A stretch of 64,000 bases of DNA from Myxococcales bacterium (GCA_030681895.1 JAUXRI010000089.1:1-64000), one strand, 5' to 3'. Counted from the stretch's first letter, positions 47,404 through 56,281 are shown. Notes: a model not told the origin generated them from the letters alone. Numbers and translations: made by a program.

Positions 47404-47903
47404 GCCTCCTGCGCGAACGCGCGCGCGGCATCGGTGGCGCCGAGGTGCTTGAGGTAGTGGCCGAGCGCGCGCCGGAAGAACTCCATGCGGTTCGGGATGT
47501 CGCGTTCGCGCCACGCGTCATCCATCTTCTCGACGACTCCGGCTTCGAGCCGCAGCGGCAGAATTCGCATGTCGGTGGGCTCGCCTTCACGCCGACGCGT
47601 CGCGCGCGGACCGACCGGCACGTGACCCTTCTCGGCCTCGCGAATCTTCCAGACCAGGTACGGCTTCGATGAGGAGCCGCTCGGCCGGCCGACGACCTCC
47701 ACGTACTTCGCGCGCAGCTCCTCGACCGAGAGTTCTTTGAAGCGACCGCGCGGCTTCGCCTCGGCCTTCTTGGCGAGCGCCTCGTCGATGCGACGGATGA
47801 GGAACTTCCGGTTTGGGCTCTTCGTCGTCTCGCCCACGACTTCCTTGAAGCGCGCCTGGAGCTCAGGGAGTCGCAGCGCGTCCAGCTTGTCCTTCGTTGC
47901 CAT
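47400..47903 (-). CDS. DUF2924-like repeat plus ribbon-helix-helix protein
   Basis: 167 residues with a strong GAGGTGAT ribosome site before ATG 47903. Two similar N-terminal motifs occur (LPELQARFKEVVGETTKSPN and LRAKYVEVVGRPSGSSSKP), each with a positive-charged ending, resembling DUF2924 or SAP/HeH-type DNA-binding units of phage proteins. The C-terminal block MRILPLRLEAGVVEKMDDAW and NRMEFFRRALGHYLKHLG looks like a ribbon-helix-helix. This combination suggests a DNA-binding regulator, possibly of the cassette itself; target unknown. Confidence 0.65.
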   Translation of the reverse strand: MATKDKLDALRLPELQARFKEVVGETTKSPNRKFLIRRIDEALAKKAEAKPRGRFKELSVEELRAKYVEVVGRPSGSSSKPYLVWKIREAEKGHVPVGPRATRRREGEPTDMRILPLRLEAGVVEKMDDAWRERDIPNRMEFFRRALGHYLKHLGATDAARAFAQEA

Positions 47904-47979
47904 GTGCATCACCTCATCGGGACCTGGGTACACGCCTCCCTCGGGCACGGGCCCGTTCGCATCCGAGGGTGTTGGGGAA

Positions 47980-48150
47980 TCACTTTGTGGAAGTCGTCAC
48001 GGACGCGGCGCCGGCTCGGTACGCAGCCTCGAGCGCCTTCTTCACCTGCCACACCGCGACGTCGTGAAAGTCGAGCGAGTCCATCTTGCGCGTCTCGAGC
48101 GTCTCGATGCTCAGCATCTTCTTCGCGATGTCGGCGAGCACCTCGTTCAT
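47980..48150 (-). CDS. DUF6900-like miniprotein, copy 2 (56 aa)
   Basis: A 56-residue gene that is easy to miss because of its size: ATG at 48150 overlaps the previous stop (ATGA) and the TGA is at 47980-47982. It begins MNEVLADIAKKMLSIETLET and continues with RKMDSLDFHDVAVWQVKK, a pattern I recall from the DUF6900 family of phage and plasmid small proteins. It is related to copy 1 at 47173. Two helices with a buried Trp are predicted. Function unknown. Confidence 0.75.
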   Translation of the reverse strand: MNEVLADIAKKMLSIETLETRKMDSLDFHDVAVWQVKKALEAAYRAGAASVTTSTK

Positions 48151-48410
48151 AAGTGCTTCCTCGCCAGGCGGAACGGCGTCTTCGAGCCGTACCGAAGCTG
48201 CTGGCCCTCGACGAGGAAGACGTCGGTGGGCGGGAGGTCGCTGTTCGCCTTCGCCTCGACGTTGCCTTCCTCGTCGGGCTCGTCACACTCGGCGCGCGTC
48301 ACCACGCCCGAGAGCTCAATCTCGAACGGCCAGTTCGGCTGCGACGCGATGAGGACCTGCGCGTTGGGCTCGAGTCCCTTCAAGACGGCAATCAATTCCT
48401 TCACCTTCAT
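48147..48410 (-). CDS. Small unknown protein of the amidoligase cassette (87 aa)
   Basis: 87 residues from ATG 48410, preceded by a GGAG site. Sequence begins MKVKELIAVLKGLEPNAQVL and contains ECDEPDEEGNVE and PPTDVFLVEGQQLRYG. This combination of a short beta-hairpin start with an acidic middle is frequent in phage-type hypothetical proteins (the first 20 residues match the common 'predict how often' start of small tail-adjacent ORFs, a resemblance only). Coupled to the 56-aa gene by ATGA. Function unknown. Confidence 0.6.
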   Translation of the reverse strand: MKVKELIAVLKGLEPNAQVLIASQPNWPFEIELSGVVTRAECDEPDEEGNVEAKANSDLPPTDVFLVEGQQLRYGSKTPFRLARKHL

Positions 48411-48523
48411 GTTTCGGCTCCGCCCGGGTGGTGGCCTTCTGGGCGCCCGGCTCGCAAAGCCATACATCCTTCTTTTCAAAGACAGCTCAAGTCGAAGAAG
48501 CGATGGCAAGGCCGAACGATGCG

Positions 48524-48928
48524 TCAGTCGGCCGGGTCGAGCTTTTCAAAGGGCTGAGCGAGGAGCTTCAGGCCGTCGGGGAAGAACTCCTTCACGACGA
48601 GCGGGTCGGCGTCGGCCAGCACTGGCGCTGCGAGTCGGGCATCGAAGCGCCCCTGCTTCACGAGCGAGGCGTGGAGTTGGTCGACGAGCAGCCGATGGAG
48701 GTCTCCGTAGCTCTTCGGCGCTGAAGTCGGTGGGGCCGCCGAGCGAATGAGGAACTCCTCTGCCTTGCACTTGGGACACGGCGGCAGGCGCACGACACGG
48801 CCATCGAGGTCGTCGGCCACCGTGCTCCCCACGCCGAGCGAGAGCGTCGCCAACTTCGAGCGCGTCGCCGTCTGGCACATCGAGCACCGCTGGAGCACTT
48901 CTTCATTGCTGAGCTCTTCGATGGGCAT
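48524..48928 (-). CDS. Zinc-ribbon-like protein of the amidoligase cassette
   Basis: 134 residues. Two Cys pairs, CSMC (about residues 15-18) and CPKC (about 51-54), are spaced as in a zinc ribbon. A GAGGTCC ribosome site supports ATG 48928. It begins 7 bp after the tail fibre's stop and is therefore most likely co-transcribed with it. The C-terminal half (HRLLVDQLHASLVKQGRF) is helical. It may bind nucleic acid or a small metal-dependent partner; function not known. Confidence 0.7.
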   Translation of the reverse strand: MPIEELSNEEVLQRCSMCQTATRSKLATLSLGVGSTVADDLDGRVVRLPPCPKCKAEEFLIRSAAPPTSAPKSYGDLHRLLVDQLHASLVKQGRFDARLAAPVLADADPLVVKEFFPDGLKLLAQPFEKLDPAD

Positions 48929-48935
48929 GCGGACC

Positions 48936-50831
48936 TCACGCGATGGCGGTGTAGTCGCCGTACCAGTACGACCAGTTGCTGCTGCCGACGTTGGCGTTGA
49001 TGGTGAACGCGAAGCCGTCGCGGGTGACGTTCTGGACGACGGTGTTGGGCACTCCCCCGCTCGCGTCTCGGACTGCGAGGGTGATGGATGACGGCGCCGC
49101 GGGAAACCGGCTGCGGAAGTTCACGACGTTGCCGAGCATCATGAACTGCGAGGCGCCGGTGGGGTTGTACATCTTCGCGCCGCAGTAGCCGGTCTCCCGC
49201 ACCGTGCCGCTGAGTTCGAAGGCAGAGTTCACCACGTTGCTGTCGATGGGCAGTCTCCAGGTGCGCGTCCACAGCGCGAACTGCGTCGCGGGCGTTCCTT
49301 CATGGACGAGTTCGAAGGTGTTCCGACTCAGCCTCAGTGCGGCCGCATTGCCTGTGGCCTGCTTCACCCACTGCGTGCCGTTCCAGCTCGCGTTCATGGT
49401 GAGCCACAGCGAGTCGCCATCGAGGTAGACGCGGAAGCGCGCGACACCAGCGCCCGTGCCTTGCGCGTCCCAGAGGAGCGCCTTCGTGCTCCCGCTGAAT
49501 GGCGGCTGGCGAATGGTGCGGTGCATGCCGGCGGGAACGGCTTCGTTGGCGCGGAAGTGGTCGGCCCCAGCGATGGCCATCAGTTCGGCGAGCGCCTCCT
49601 CGGTGTTCCCCGCGTTGAGACGATTCGCCACGTCCTGGACGGTGATGGTGCTCGCCGGGTGTGCTGCGAAGAGCTCATTGAGGTGCGAGTTGTGGGCGGT
49701 GAGCAGGTCGAAGAGCTGACCGGCGACCGTCTTCGCGGCGAGTGCGACGGGCGCACCGACGAAGGGCATCGAGCCAACGCGAGTGGCTCCGGCCGCCGCG
49801 ACGGTCTGGTCGGCGAGCGCGGCCACCAGGCTCTGCAGCTGCGCTTGAACGCTCGTGGTCGTGATGTAGCTGTGAGGCGTGGCAGAGATGGCGCTGGCCG
49901 CGTGCGCATCGGAGACGGCGGCCACGTGACTGTTGAGGAGCCCGAGCAACGCTCCGAGCTGGGTGGCGACCGTGCCTGGCGCGAGCGGGTTCGGATTGCC
50001 TGTGACTCCCCCGGCACCGACTGCGGCGGAGCCACCCGCTCCGGCGAGATCGTCGACCAGCTCGTCGATGGCGCCTTGCACCGTGTTCGCCCCCACCATC
50101 CCGTGGGGCGCGTAGTCGACCTTGGTCGCGGCGTGCCGGTGTGCCGTTCCGTCGAAGTGGTCGGTCAGCACGGCATCGATGGCGTCGAGCGCTGCCTGCA
50201 CCGTAGGCGTGCCCGGCGTCAGAGAGTTCCATCCCACCGTGGTGATGCCAACCGAGCTGCCTTGCACGAAGACGAACGCCTGGCGCCGCGAGGTGTCGAT
50301 GTCGGTGGTGACGATCTGCGTCTGCCCAGGCCGACGGCGCACATCACACAGGAGGAGTTCGTCGGGCTGTAGCGCCATCTTGGGCGCGGCTCCTGTGGCG
50401 CCCTCTGCTGCCTCGCGCACCACGAGCTCGAAGGACTCGTCTCGCCGGAAGAAGACCTGCTGCGAGTTGCCGTCGGTGCGCGGGTCGGAGAGCAGTCGCT
50501 TGAAGCGAAGGAACACGCCAAGCCACCGTTCGTTGCCGGCGGTCGAGACGTCGGTGGGAATGCCTGAGAGGTCGTTCGAGCAGTCGACCGTCTGGCCGGT
50601 CCCGAAGAACAGCCGCTGCCCGAGGTTGTCGTACGCGCGCGCGGGCGCGGTGAAGTCGACCGAGAGGTCCGGCACTGGCGAGTGCGGAGAAGGCACACCA
50701 CCCGAGACGACGCCGTAGATGCGCAGGTCGGCGGCGAGGTTGTGTAGAGCCTTCTCGAGCAGGCTGAAGCCGAGGTCGAGCTCGGCCTCAGTGACGCGCT
50801 GCCGGAAGTAGTAGTCGAGCCTGTCGGCCAT
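48936..50831 (-). CDS. Tail fibre protein
   Basis: 631 residues. The N-terminus (MADRLDYYFRQRVTEAELDL, about 1-60) is a baseplate-binding-like head. The middle (about 200-470) has repeating segments such as AALDAIDAVLTDHF and QLGALLGLLNSHVAAVSDAH and is Ala/Gly/Thr-rich, as in elongated trimeric fibres. The last 160 residues are beta-rich (VARFRVYLDGDSLWLTM, SSNWSYWYGDYTAIA), likely the receptor-binding tip. It starts 4 bp after the glycosyltransferase stop and ends 7 bp before the zinc-ribbon gene, so fibre, sugar enzyme and amidoligase cassette form one run. Confidence 0.8.
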   Translation of the reverse strand: MADRLDYYFRQRVTEAELDLGFSLLEKALHNLAADLRIYGVVSGGVPSPHSPVPDLSVDFTAPARAYDNLGQRLFFGTGQTVDCSNDLSGIPTDVSTAGNERWLGVFLRFKRLLSDPRTDGNSQQVFFRRDESFELVVREAAEGATGAAPKMALQPDELLLCDVRRRPGQTQIVTTDIDTSRRQAFVFVQGSSVGITTVGWNSLTPGTPTVQAALDAIDAVLTDHFDGTAHRHAATKVDYAPHGMVGANTVQGAIDELVDDLAGAGGSAAVGAGGVTGNPNPLAPGTVATQLGALLGLLNSHVAAVSDAHAASAISATPHSYITTTSVQAQLQSLVAALADQTVAAAGATRVGSMPFVGAPVALAAKTVAGQLFDLLTAHNSHLNELFAAHPASTITVQDVANRLNAGNTEEALAELMAIAGADHFRANEAVPAGMHRTIRQPPFSGSTKALLWDAQGTGAGVARFRVYLDGDSLWLTMNASWNGTQWVKQATGNAAALRLSRNTFELVHEGTPATQFALWTRTWRLPIDSNVVNSAFELSGTVRETGYCGAKMYNPTGASQFMMLGNVVNFRSRFPAAPSSITLAVRDASGGVPNTVVQNVTRDGFAFTINANVGSSNWSYWYGDYTAIA

Positions 50832-50835
50832 GCGT

Positions 50836-51882
50836 CTACGCCGCCACGTGTCGCGAGGGAGGGCCGCCGAGGTAGTCGACCCAGCGCCCGACGGCGTCCT
50901 CCATGAAAGTGCCAAGCGCGACCAGGCCGTCCTCGGCTGAGTCGGGGCACGAGAGCAGCGCGCCGGCGATGCGTACGATGTCGTCGAGGTTGTCGGGGTC
51001 CGCCTTCCAGGAGTCGGGCGCCCAGTCGATCGCCGGGCTCACCACCGAAGGCACGCCCTCGGCCACGGCATCGGCCGTCGTCACGTTGAAGGTCTCCGTC
51101 ATGGAGACCTGGAGGCAGAGGTCCATGCCGCTGACGGTGCGCCTGAACGTGGCCCAGTCCTGCCACGGGTGCTCGACGAGCCGTGCCCACTCGAGGCCCT
51201 CAAACATCTTCCGGAGCGCGTCGAGAACAGCGCTACCACCCATCGTGTCGTTCTCGACCGACACCGAAAACTCGAGGTCGCACCCGCGTCTATGCGCCAG
51301 CATCAGCGCCGCTGCAGCCGCCGTGGTGTGGTTCTTGAGCAATCGCAGCGCACCGAAGCTGCCGATGCGGAGGAGTCGATGGCGGTGCTCGCCACCGCGC
51401 CTCCGGTGCACGCGCTCGAGGTCGTAGAGGTTCGGAAGGTACAGCGAGTGGCCGCCGTAAGCCGTCTCGAAGAAGCGCTTCAGCGAGATGCTGTTGGTCG
51501 CGACCGTCAGATTGAGGAAGTTCTCCTGCAACACAAGCAGCTCGCGGAGCAGCTGAATGGCCGATGGCTCGACCTGGAGGAAGCCAATCTGCGAGTGGCT
51601 TCGCACCAGGAAGTGCACCTTCGGGAAGGCCCGGAGGAGGTCGATCATCGGCGCCCGGCTGACCCACGGTGCCTCCAGAACACAGTGGGTCAACGTGGGA
51701 TGCGCCGCGAGGGCCTTTTGAACGTCGATAGGCTCAGCCGCGGGTGTCGCGTCGACCTCCACGCCAACTCGGCGGAGGACCCGAACAGAGTGGAGTGCGT
51801 TAACACCCAGCCCTATCGCGCTCCCTGAGGAGTTCGCCTTCGAGAGGTGTCGGTAGACGAGCAGCAGGTGTGGTCCGGGCAC
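50836..51882 (-). CDS. Glycosyltransferase-like protein within the tail module
   Basis: 348 residues, GTG start at 51882. It looks like a GT-B glycosyltransferase with a short N-terminal Rossmann part (LLLVYRHLSKANSSG) and a C-terminal nucleotide-sugar-type segment (MDLCLQVSMTETFNVTTADA, VPSVVSPAIDW, preceded by LVEHPWQDWATF), as in GT4-like enzymes. The donor is unknown. Four bp separate it from the tail fibre, so it may glycosylate the fibre or a virion/host surface target. It is the first gene of the second minus-strand run, after a 347-bp gap. Confidence 0.65.
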   Translation of the reverse strand: MPGPHLLLVYRHLSKANSSGSAIGLGVNALHSVRVLRRVGVEVDATPAAEPIDVQKALAAHPTLTHCVLEAPWVSRAPMIDLLRAFPKVHFLVRSHSQIGFLQVEPSAIQLLRELLVLQENFLNLTVATNSISLKRFFETAYGGHSLYLPNLYDLERVHRRRGGEHRHRLLRIGSFGALRLLKNHTTAAAAALMLAHRRGCDLEFSVSVENDTMGGSAVLDALRKMFEGLEWARLVEHPWQDWATFRRTVSGMDLCLQVSMTETFNVTTADAVAEGVPSVVSPAIDWAPDSWKADPDNLDDIVRIAGALLSCPDSAEDGLVALGTFMEDAVGRWVDYLGGPPSRHVAA

Positions 51883-52229
51883 AAGGTCCTCGGTGAAGGT
51901 TTGGGGCCTACGGCGAAGACAAAGCCCGCGACGATCACTCCAGGGGACGCTGCCTCTCTACGGACCCGACACAAAGACCCGGCGGCCGTTGGCCGCCACC
52001 GCCGTCCAGCTTTCTTGGAAGTCTAGGTCACAAGACAACGACGTAACTTGAGGAGGTCGCGACCTTCGAGCACGTCTTCCGCACCAAAGACGCACTGGCA
52101 TGCTTGACGTCGCTTCGTTCGACCAGGCCACAACCTCGACAGTTTCATCCATCAGTTTCTTCTTGCTCGCTGAGCGACTTCGCCTACCCTCCGCTGGCAT
52201 ACCAACACCTCGACTTCATTCGGAGAGCC
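51883..52229. other. 347-bp intergenic region between two divergent accessory genes
   Basis: It separates the minus-strand glycosyltransferase from the plus-strand secreted protein and must contain both promoters. I see no tRNA, no clear hairpin with a T run and no credible gene. A short minus-strand frame at 51958-52200 has no homology features. Confidence 0.5.
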
Positions 52230-53612
52230 ATGCTGATTCTACTCACGCTGACAGCGACAACACTACTGCAGGCTGGCAACTGCGAGATCTGTAAGACGGC
52301 GCTTGAGAAAGATCAGCTGCACATTATTGAGACAACACAGCAGCAGTATGCGTACCTCGCCGTATTGTCTCAGGAAAACTTCGAAGAACTGAAGCGTTCC
52401 GGCGGAGGAGAGTTCGGTTTTTTTGCAAAGATCCCGATCGTTAGCGCATTGATTAGTGCTTCAGCCAATTTCAACGATTTTCAGACTCGACGACAGAAGC
52501 TATTTAGCGAAGTCGGCTACTCCGGAAGCGAGGCGACCTCACGAGATATTCTTCAGAAAGTCACCAACGAGGCTGCATATCCAGTCTTCAGGGACTGCAT
52601 GCGCACATGCAGAGACAACGGGCTGTTTCTATCCGTCACAAACTGCGGCCCGCAGGTGGCTGGGTTTGAGCTTCTCTATAGACCCGCTTCCAACTCCCCT
52701 GGCACAATGAGTAGCGGGATCACCGGAGGGTCCGTCGTTGGTTTGCCCCTCACAACTCACCTGACAACCTACACGCCTTACCCGTTCTCTGTCCGGCGGT
52801 CGGCGATCAATGAACCAACGATGGTGAGCATCGAGGTGGACGGAATGCGCGTAGAGGCGACCTGCGACTTTCGACCAGTGGAGTTGCGGGGATATTTGAG
52901 CACGAGTTACAAGTCGACAACGTCGACGACAGTGCCAGGCAATCAGACATGCTCTTCCGGCTACGTAACGAATGATTGCGACAACTGTCCAAATGAGCGC
53001 CACATCCTTCGAACTGAGACGGTAGCTGTGACTGCAGGGACTTTCGGGCCGGCCGATGTGGCCTGTGTCTGCGACGCTCCGAGCGAGGCGGAGCGTGCGG
53101 TCATTGCGGTCGGCCAATACGGCCCGTCTCAGTTAGCAGGCTCGAGGTTTGCTCGTTGGCGCGACGTAGATTACACGCCTGGGTGGCAGAACAGAGTCAA
53201 CCCATGCCACTTCAGGAAGAGCACGGGCTCGGTAGCCGGGAACGGCAACGTTGCACAGTGTTCTTTCGAGACTTGGTCGTCACCAGTGAAAGTCTTCACA
53301 TGCGTGACGCCGAAGATAACCATCGCCGCGTCTGTTCCTGCGATAGGAGACACGCGCGAATTGCATGGGGGGAATCATCTGGTGCTGTGCTTTCCCGCGG
53401 CAACGACGGAGCGAAAGCTCACGGTGACAGAAAGCCTCGGGAGCGGCAAAACAGAGAGCAAAACCATTGCCGCGGGCGAATCAGCGCCAGGCCTTCTTGA
53501 GTTCAGCCAGCAGGATGGCGACTGCTATGGATACAGAGTCATTTCCAAAGTGGATAACCCTGTGTCTGTCAAGGTCCTGAAGGCGCTGAAGAAGACCTCC
53601 CTACTGAAATAG
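52230..53612 (+). CDS. Cys-rich secreted protein inserted in the tail region
   Basis: 460 residues. ATG 52230 has a GGAGAG ribosome site and starts a signal peptide (MLILLTLTATTLLQAG), whereas the frame from 52104 adds 42 low-value residues. At least 17 Cys, among them CEIC, CMRTC and CDNCPN. The DNA is noticeably more A/T-rich than the flanking tail genes and lies on the opposite strand, which indicates separate acquisition. It could be a cargo, an effector or an unrelated secreted protein. No catalytic motif recognised. Confidence 0.7.
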   Translation: MLILLTLTATTLLQAGNCEICKTALEKDQLHIIETTQQQYAYLAVLSQENFEELKRSGGGEFGFFAKIPIVSALISASANFNDFQTRRQKLFSEVGYSGSEATSRDILQKVTNEAAYPVFRDCMRTCRDNGLFLSVTNCGPQVAGFELLYRPASNSPGTMSSGITGGSVVGLPLTTHLTTYTPYPFSVRRSAINEPTMVSIEVDGMRVEATCDFRPVELRGYLSTSYKSTTSTTVPGNQTCSSGYVTNDCDNCPNERHILRTETVAVTAGTFGPADVACVCDAPSEAERAVIAVGQYGPSQLAGSRFARWRDVDYTPGWQNRVNPCHFRKSTGSVAGNGNVAQCSFETWSSPVKVFTCVTPKITIAASVPAIGDTRELHGGNHLVLCFPAATTERKLTVTESLGSGKTESKTIAAGESAPGLLEFSQQDGDCYGYRVISKVDNPVSVKVLKALKKTSLLK

Positions 53613-53692
53613 GTCCTGCTGTTGCGCGACCTCAGGGCGCGGCGTCGGCGCCTAGTAGATTCTCGCTTCACGGCCTTGGGCGGAAGAGTGGC

Positions 53693-53887
53693 TCAGAAGT
53701 CAATCGGGCCCACGTAGAACTTCAGGATTTCTCGGAGCCGCCCCTGACCGGGCGGCGGATGGGTTGATCCGTCTGGAGCATGCCGACGGCAAGCAAGTGA
53801 CGCCCCTTCACCGGTGAAGAACGTATGCACAAGGCCGAAGGTCTTCGAATTCCGCCGATCCCTCCGTTTACTGCTCTGCTCGATCAA
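53693..53887 (-). CDS. Possible 64-aa protein coupled to the tail protein I gene
   Basis: A frame of 64 residues whose TTG start overlaps the TGA of the tail protein I gene (TTGA), the same junction type that joins the genes at 8057-8060. Its sequence is basic in the first 15 residues and Gly/Pro-rich later, ending [14 protein letters not shown]. It has no family I recognise and could be chance. The rest of the 271-bp gap (53613-53883) shows no other gene. Confidence 0.2.
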   Translation of the reverse strand: MIEQSSKRRDRRNSKTFGLVHTFFTGEGASLACRRHAPDGSTHPPPGQGRLREILKFYVGPIDF

Positions 53888-55209
53888 TGAAGGTCGGTGG
53901 TCTCACCGAGGTCGCTCAGGCCCAGCTCCCAGTGGTCAGGGATGACCGGCGGGAAAGGCTCGACGAGGTCCACGAAGTGGGTGTGCGCCGGCTTCAGGTA
54001 CTCGACGATGGCGCGCAGTTGTTTGCGCTCGGTGGCCGCCAAGATCCGCGCGACGACCACGTTGAAGGCGTACTTCGCGAAGCGGTCTGACGGCCCAAGC
54101 ACCCAGTCGACGCCGAGCAGCGACTCCCCGAGCACCAAGGTGTCGGCGTTGAAGGCAGTGATGGCGATGATGTCGATGCCGAGGAAGAAGCGGACAGCGT
54201 TCTTGATGCCCTGTACCGTGCCCTTCTGTCGGTACATCTCGACGAGGACCGCGGCGAGGCGACGCTTGCCCAAGACGTCGAGTTCGAAGGGGAACGGGTT
54301 TCCAAGGTCCTGGAGGATGAGTTCGAGGAACGACTCGGGCCCCCGCTCGAGGTCGAAGATGTCGGGCCATCGGTCGACGTCGGCGAGGAGCAGGTCGGTC
54401 AACTCTTGCAGGCATGCGATGAAGCGGAAGAGGTCACCGGTCGTGTCCTCGCGGCGGTTGTGCTTCGGCAGCATCTGCCACAGCTCGAAGCGGCGGCTCT
54501 GGGGGCGTGGCGCGCGGAAGCCCGTGAAGCGCACGCGATCGAACGGCGACAGGACCGGGTTGCCGGCGAGGTCCGTCACCCCGCGCGCCTGCACCTCGTG
54601 CTCGACGTCGGGCGTCATCTCCGTGTCGAGGGCGACGAGGACCGCATTGCCATCGACCTGCGTCGCGACGACCACAAGCGGCACGGCCGGCGCGCCCACA
54701 GGCGTGAGCTGAACGGTGGCCGTCGAGGGGAGGGCCACCGGCTCGTCGAACACGAGCCGCACCTGCTTCTGAGCGACGGCTTGCGCACTCACCAGCCGCG
54801 GGGCGGTTCTGTCTTCGACCGTGAAACGGTAGGTCTCGTCCAGGGCGTGTGCGCCGCCGAGCGTGCGGGTGACGACGTGCACCGCCACCGTGGCCAGGCT
54901 CGCCAGGAATTGGCCGGGGTGCAGCACGATGCGCAGCGTGTCGGTAGTCTGGATCGCCGACCCGAGCGGTCCTGCGAAGGCCGGGGTCAGGTTGCCGTCG
55001 AACGCCAGGACTCCATCGACCCAGATGCGTGTCGAAGCGCGGTCAATGCCGTCAGGCCCAGCGTCCACGAGTTCGAGCGACAACAGCGAGTCGATGGGCA
55101 CGCCCTCATCGTTGGGCGCCGGGTCTCGATTGATGAGCAGTAGTCGGGCTGCGCTCGTGATGAGAGCCACCGACTCGACCTGCAGACGCGGGAGTTCGAG
55201 CGTCGCCAT
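53884..55209 (-). CDS. Tail protein I-type baseplate protein with N-terminal Ig-like domain
   Basis: 441 residues. The C-terminal half (about 240-441) matches phage tail protein I/P2 gpI-type baseplate proteins: [64 protein letters not shown] and [12 protein letters not shown]. The N-terminal half (about 20-235) is beta-rich with an Ig/cadherin-like segment ([36 protein letters not shown]), absent from P2 gpI. In P2-type baseplates this protein links the wedge to the fibre; the extra domain could bind fibres or another part. Coupled to the genes before it. Confidence 0.75.
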   Translation of the reverse strand: MATLELPRLQVESVALITSAARLLLINRDPAPNDEGVPIDSLLSLELVDAGPDGIDRASTRIWVDGVLAFDGNLTPAFAGPLGSAIQTTDTLRIVLHPGQFLASLATVAVHVVTRTLGGAHALDETYRFTVEDRTAPRLVSAQAVAQKQVRLVFDEPVALPSTATVQLTPVGAPAVPLVVVATQVDGNAVLVALDTEMTPDVEHEVQARGVTDLAGNPVLSPFDRVRFTGFRAPRPQSRRFELWQMLPKHNRREDTTGDLFRFIACLQELTDLLLADVDRWPDIFDLERGPESFLELILQDLGNPFPFELDVLGKRRLAAVLVEMYRQKGTVQGIKNAVRFFLGIDIIAITAFNADTLVLGESLLGVDWVLGPSDRFAKYAFNVVVARILAATERKQLRAIVEYLKPAHTHFVDLVEPFPPVIPDHWELGLSDLGETTDLH

Positions 55210-55213
55210 CGCG

Positions 55214-55582
55214 TCACCCGGGTACGAGCTCGAGGCGGACGCCGATGACGTGCATGCCCGCCAGCTTCGACACGTTCGCAGCGAGGTCGGTCACGGTGCG
55301 CTCACGGCCAGTCCTGCCGCGCACGCTCGCGTAGATCACGCCGTCGACGACCAACGAGGCCTCCCATGCGAAGCCCGCGGGGAGGGTCTCAGGCACGCGG
55401 AGCCGCATCACGCTCCGTACAAGTGTGACGCCCGTCAGGTCGACCGACTGGCTGACTTCCACGCGATCCCCGATGTCGAGTTCGAAGGAGCGGCCGGGCT
55501 CGTCATCGCCGAGGACAAACACTCCAGTCCCAAGCCGGCCCTGGCCTTGGCCGAGACGACTGGTGAAGGCCGTCAGCTCCAT
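55214..55582 (-). CDS. Small unknown baseplate-associated protein (122 aa)
   Basis: 122 residues, beta-rich ([56 protein letters not shown]). Three bp separate it from the preceding gene and it ends 4 bp before the tail protein I gene. Likely a baseplate or tail-plug component. No family recognised. Confidence 0.6.
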   Translation of the reverse strand: MELTAFTSRLGQGQGRLGTGVFVLGDDEPGRSFELDIGDRVEVSQSVDLTGVTLVRSVMRLRVPETLPAGFAWEASLVVDGVIYASVRGRTGRERTVTDLAANVSKLAGMHVIGVRLELVPG

Positions 55583-55585
55583 GCG

Positions 55586-56281
55586 TCACACCTGCCGAAA
55601 GAGCTCGAGGTGGTCGAAGTAGGTGCGGCGCGTGACGTCCTTCACCGAGCAGCCGAAGCCGCCCCGCCCCGAAGTCAGCGGCTGACTCCCAGAGTTGATG
55701 CCGAGCTGGTCGTCGATGAACTCCACCATTCCCGCCACCGGCTGCCAGAGCGGCGCAGTGCCGAGCGGGTGCGCCGCCAAGTCGTTCGCGAGCACCTTCA
55801 ACACCACGTCGCCGTTCGCGTTGACGATGACGTCGAGGCGGAGGTGCACCCAGGTGCTCTGTGCGAAGCTCGCCGCTGACTTGAGCAGCACGCCGGGCCC
55901 GTCGGCGTCGGGGAGACCAACGGCCACTGCGCCCTTTCGCAGCACGATGCGATGCGGGTCGTCATCGGAGAGCCCCAGCAGGTAGGCGCTGTCGTTGACC
56001 GAGTTCCCCTGGCAGCAGAGGAAAAGGAACGGCGAGAAGCCCGTCGGTCCTCCACCAGCCCCGCGCTGGAGGCAGCCGCGAATCGAGCCGCCCTTCGCCA
56101 TCGGCGCGAAGCTGACCAGGTTCGCGAACAGCCCAACCGCGCCCTGCACGGCCGCGAGCGAGTTGAAGCCGAAGAGGAAGTTGCCACCTCCGGGTGGGCC
56201 CGGAATTCCGGCCGTCACCCCACGGTCGACCGCCGCGATGTCGAGCCCGTTGTTCAGGTACGTCCAGTCGGCTTCGGCCAT
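55586..56281 (-). CDS. LamG-like beta-rich protein in the baseplate operon
   Basis: 231 residues from ATG 56281 (MAEADWTYLNNGLDIAAVD). The part with GFSPFLFLCCQGNSVNDSAY and STWVHLRLDVIVNANGDV resembles a concanavalin/LamG jelly-roll, often a sugar-binding module at tail tips. The order, with a Gly-rich loop (PGPPGGGNFLFGF), suits a structural protein. Four Cys residues, two adjacent. It may belong to the distal baseplate. Tightly packed with neighbours on both sides. Confidence 0.6.
   Translation of the reverse strand: MAEADWTYLNNGLDIAAVDRGVTAGIPGPPGGGNFLFGFNSLAAVQGAVGLFANLVSFAPMAKGGSIRGCLQRGAGGGPTGFSPFLFLCCQGNSVNDSAYLLGLSDDDPHRIVLRKGAVAVGLPDADGPGVLLKSAASFAQSTWVHLRLDVIVNANGDVVLKVLANDLAAHPLGTAPLWQPVAGMVEFIDDQLGINSGSQPLTSGRGGFGCSVKDVTRRTYFDHLELFRQV

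Noticed and set aside
53693-53887. The 64-codon frame as a firm gene
   Set aside because: Only the TTGA overlap supports it; listed at low confidence.
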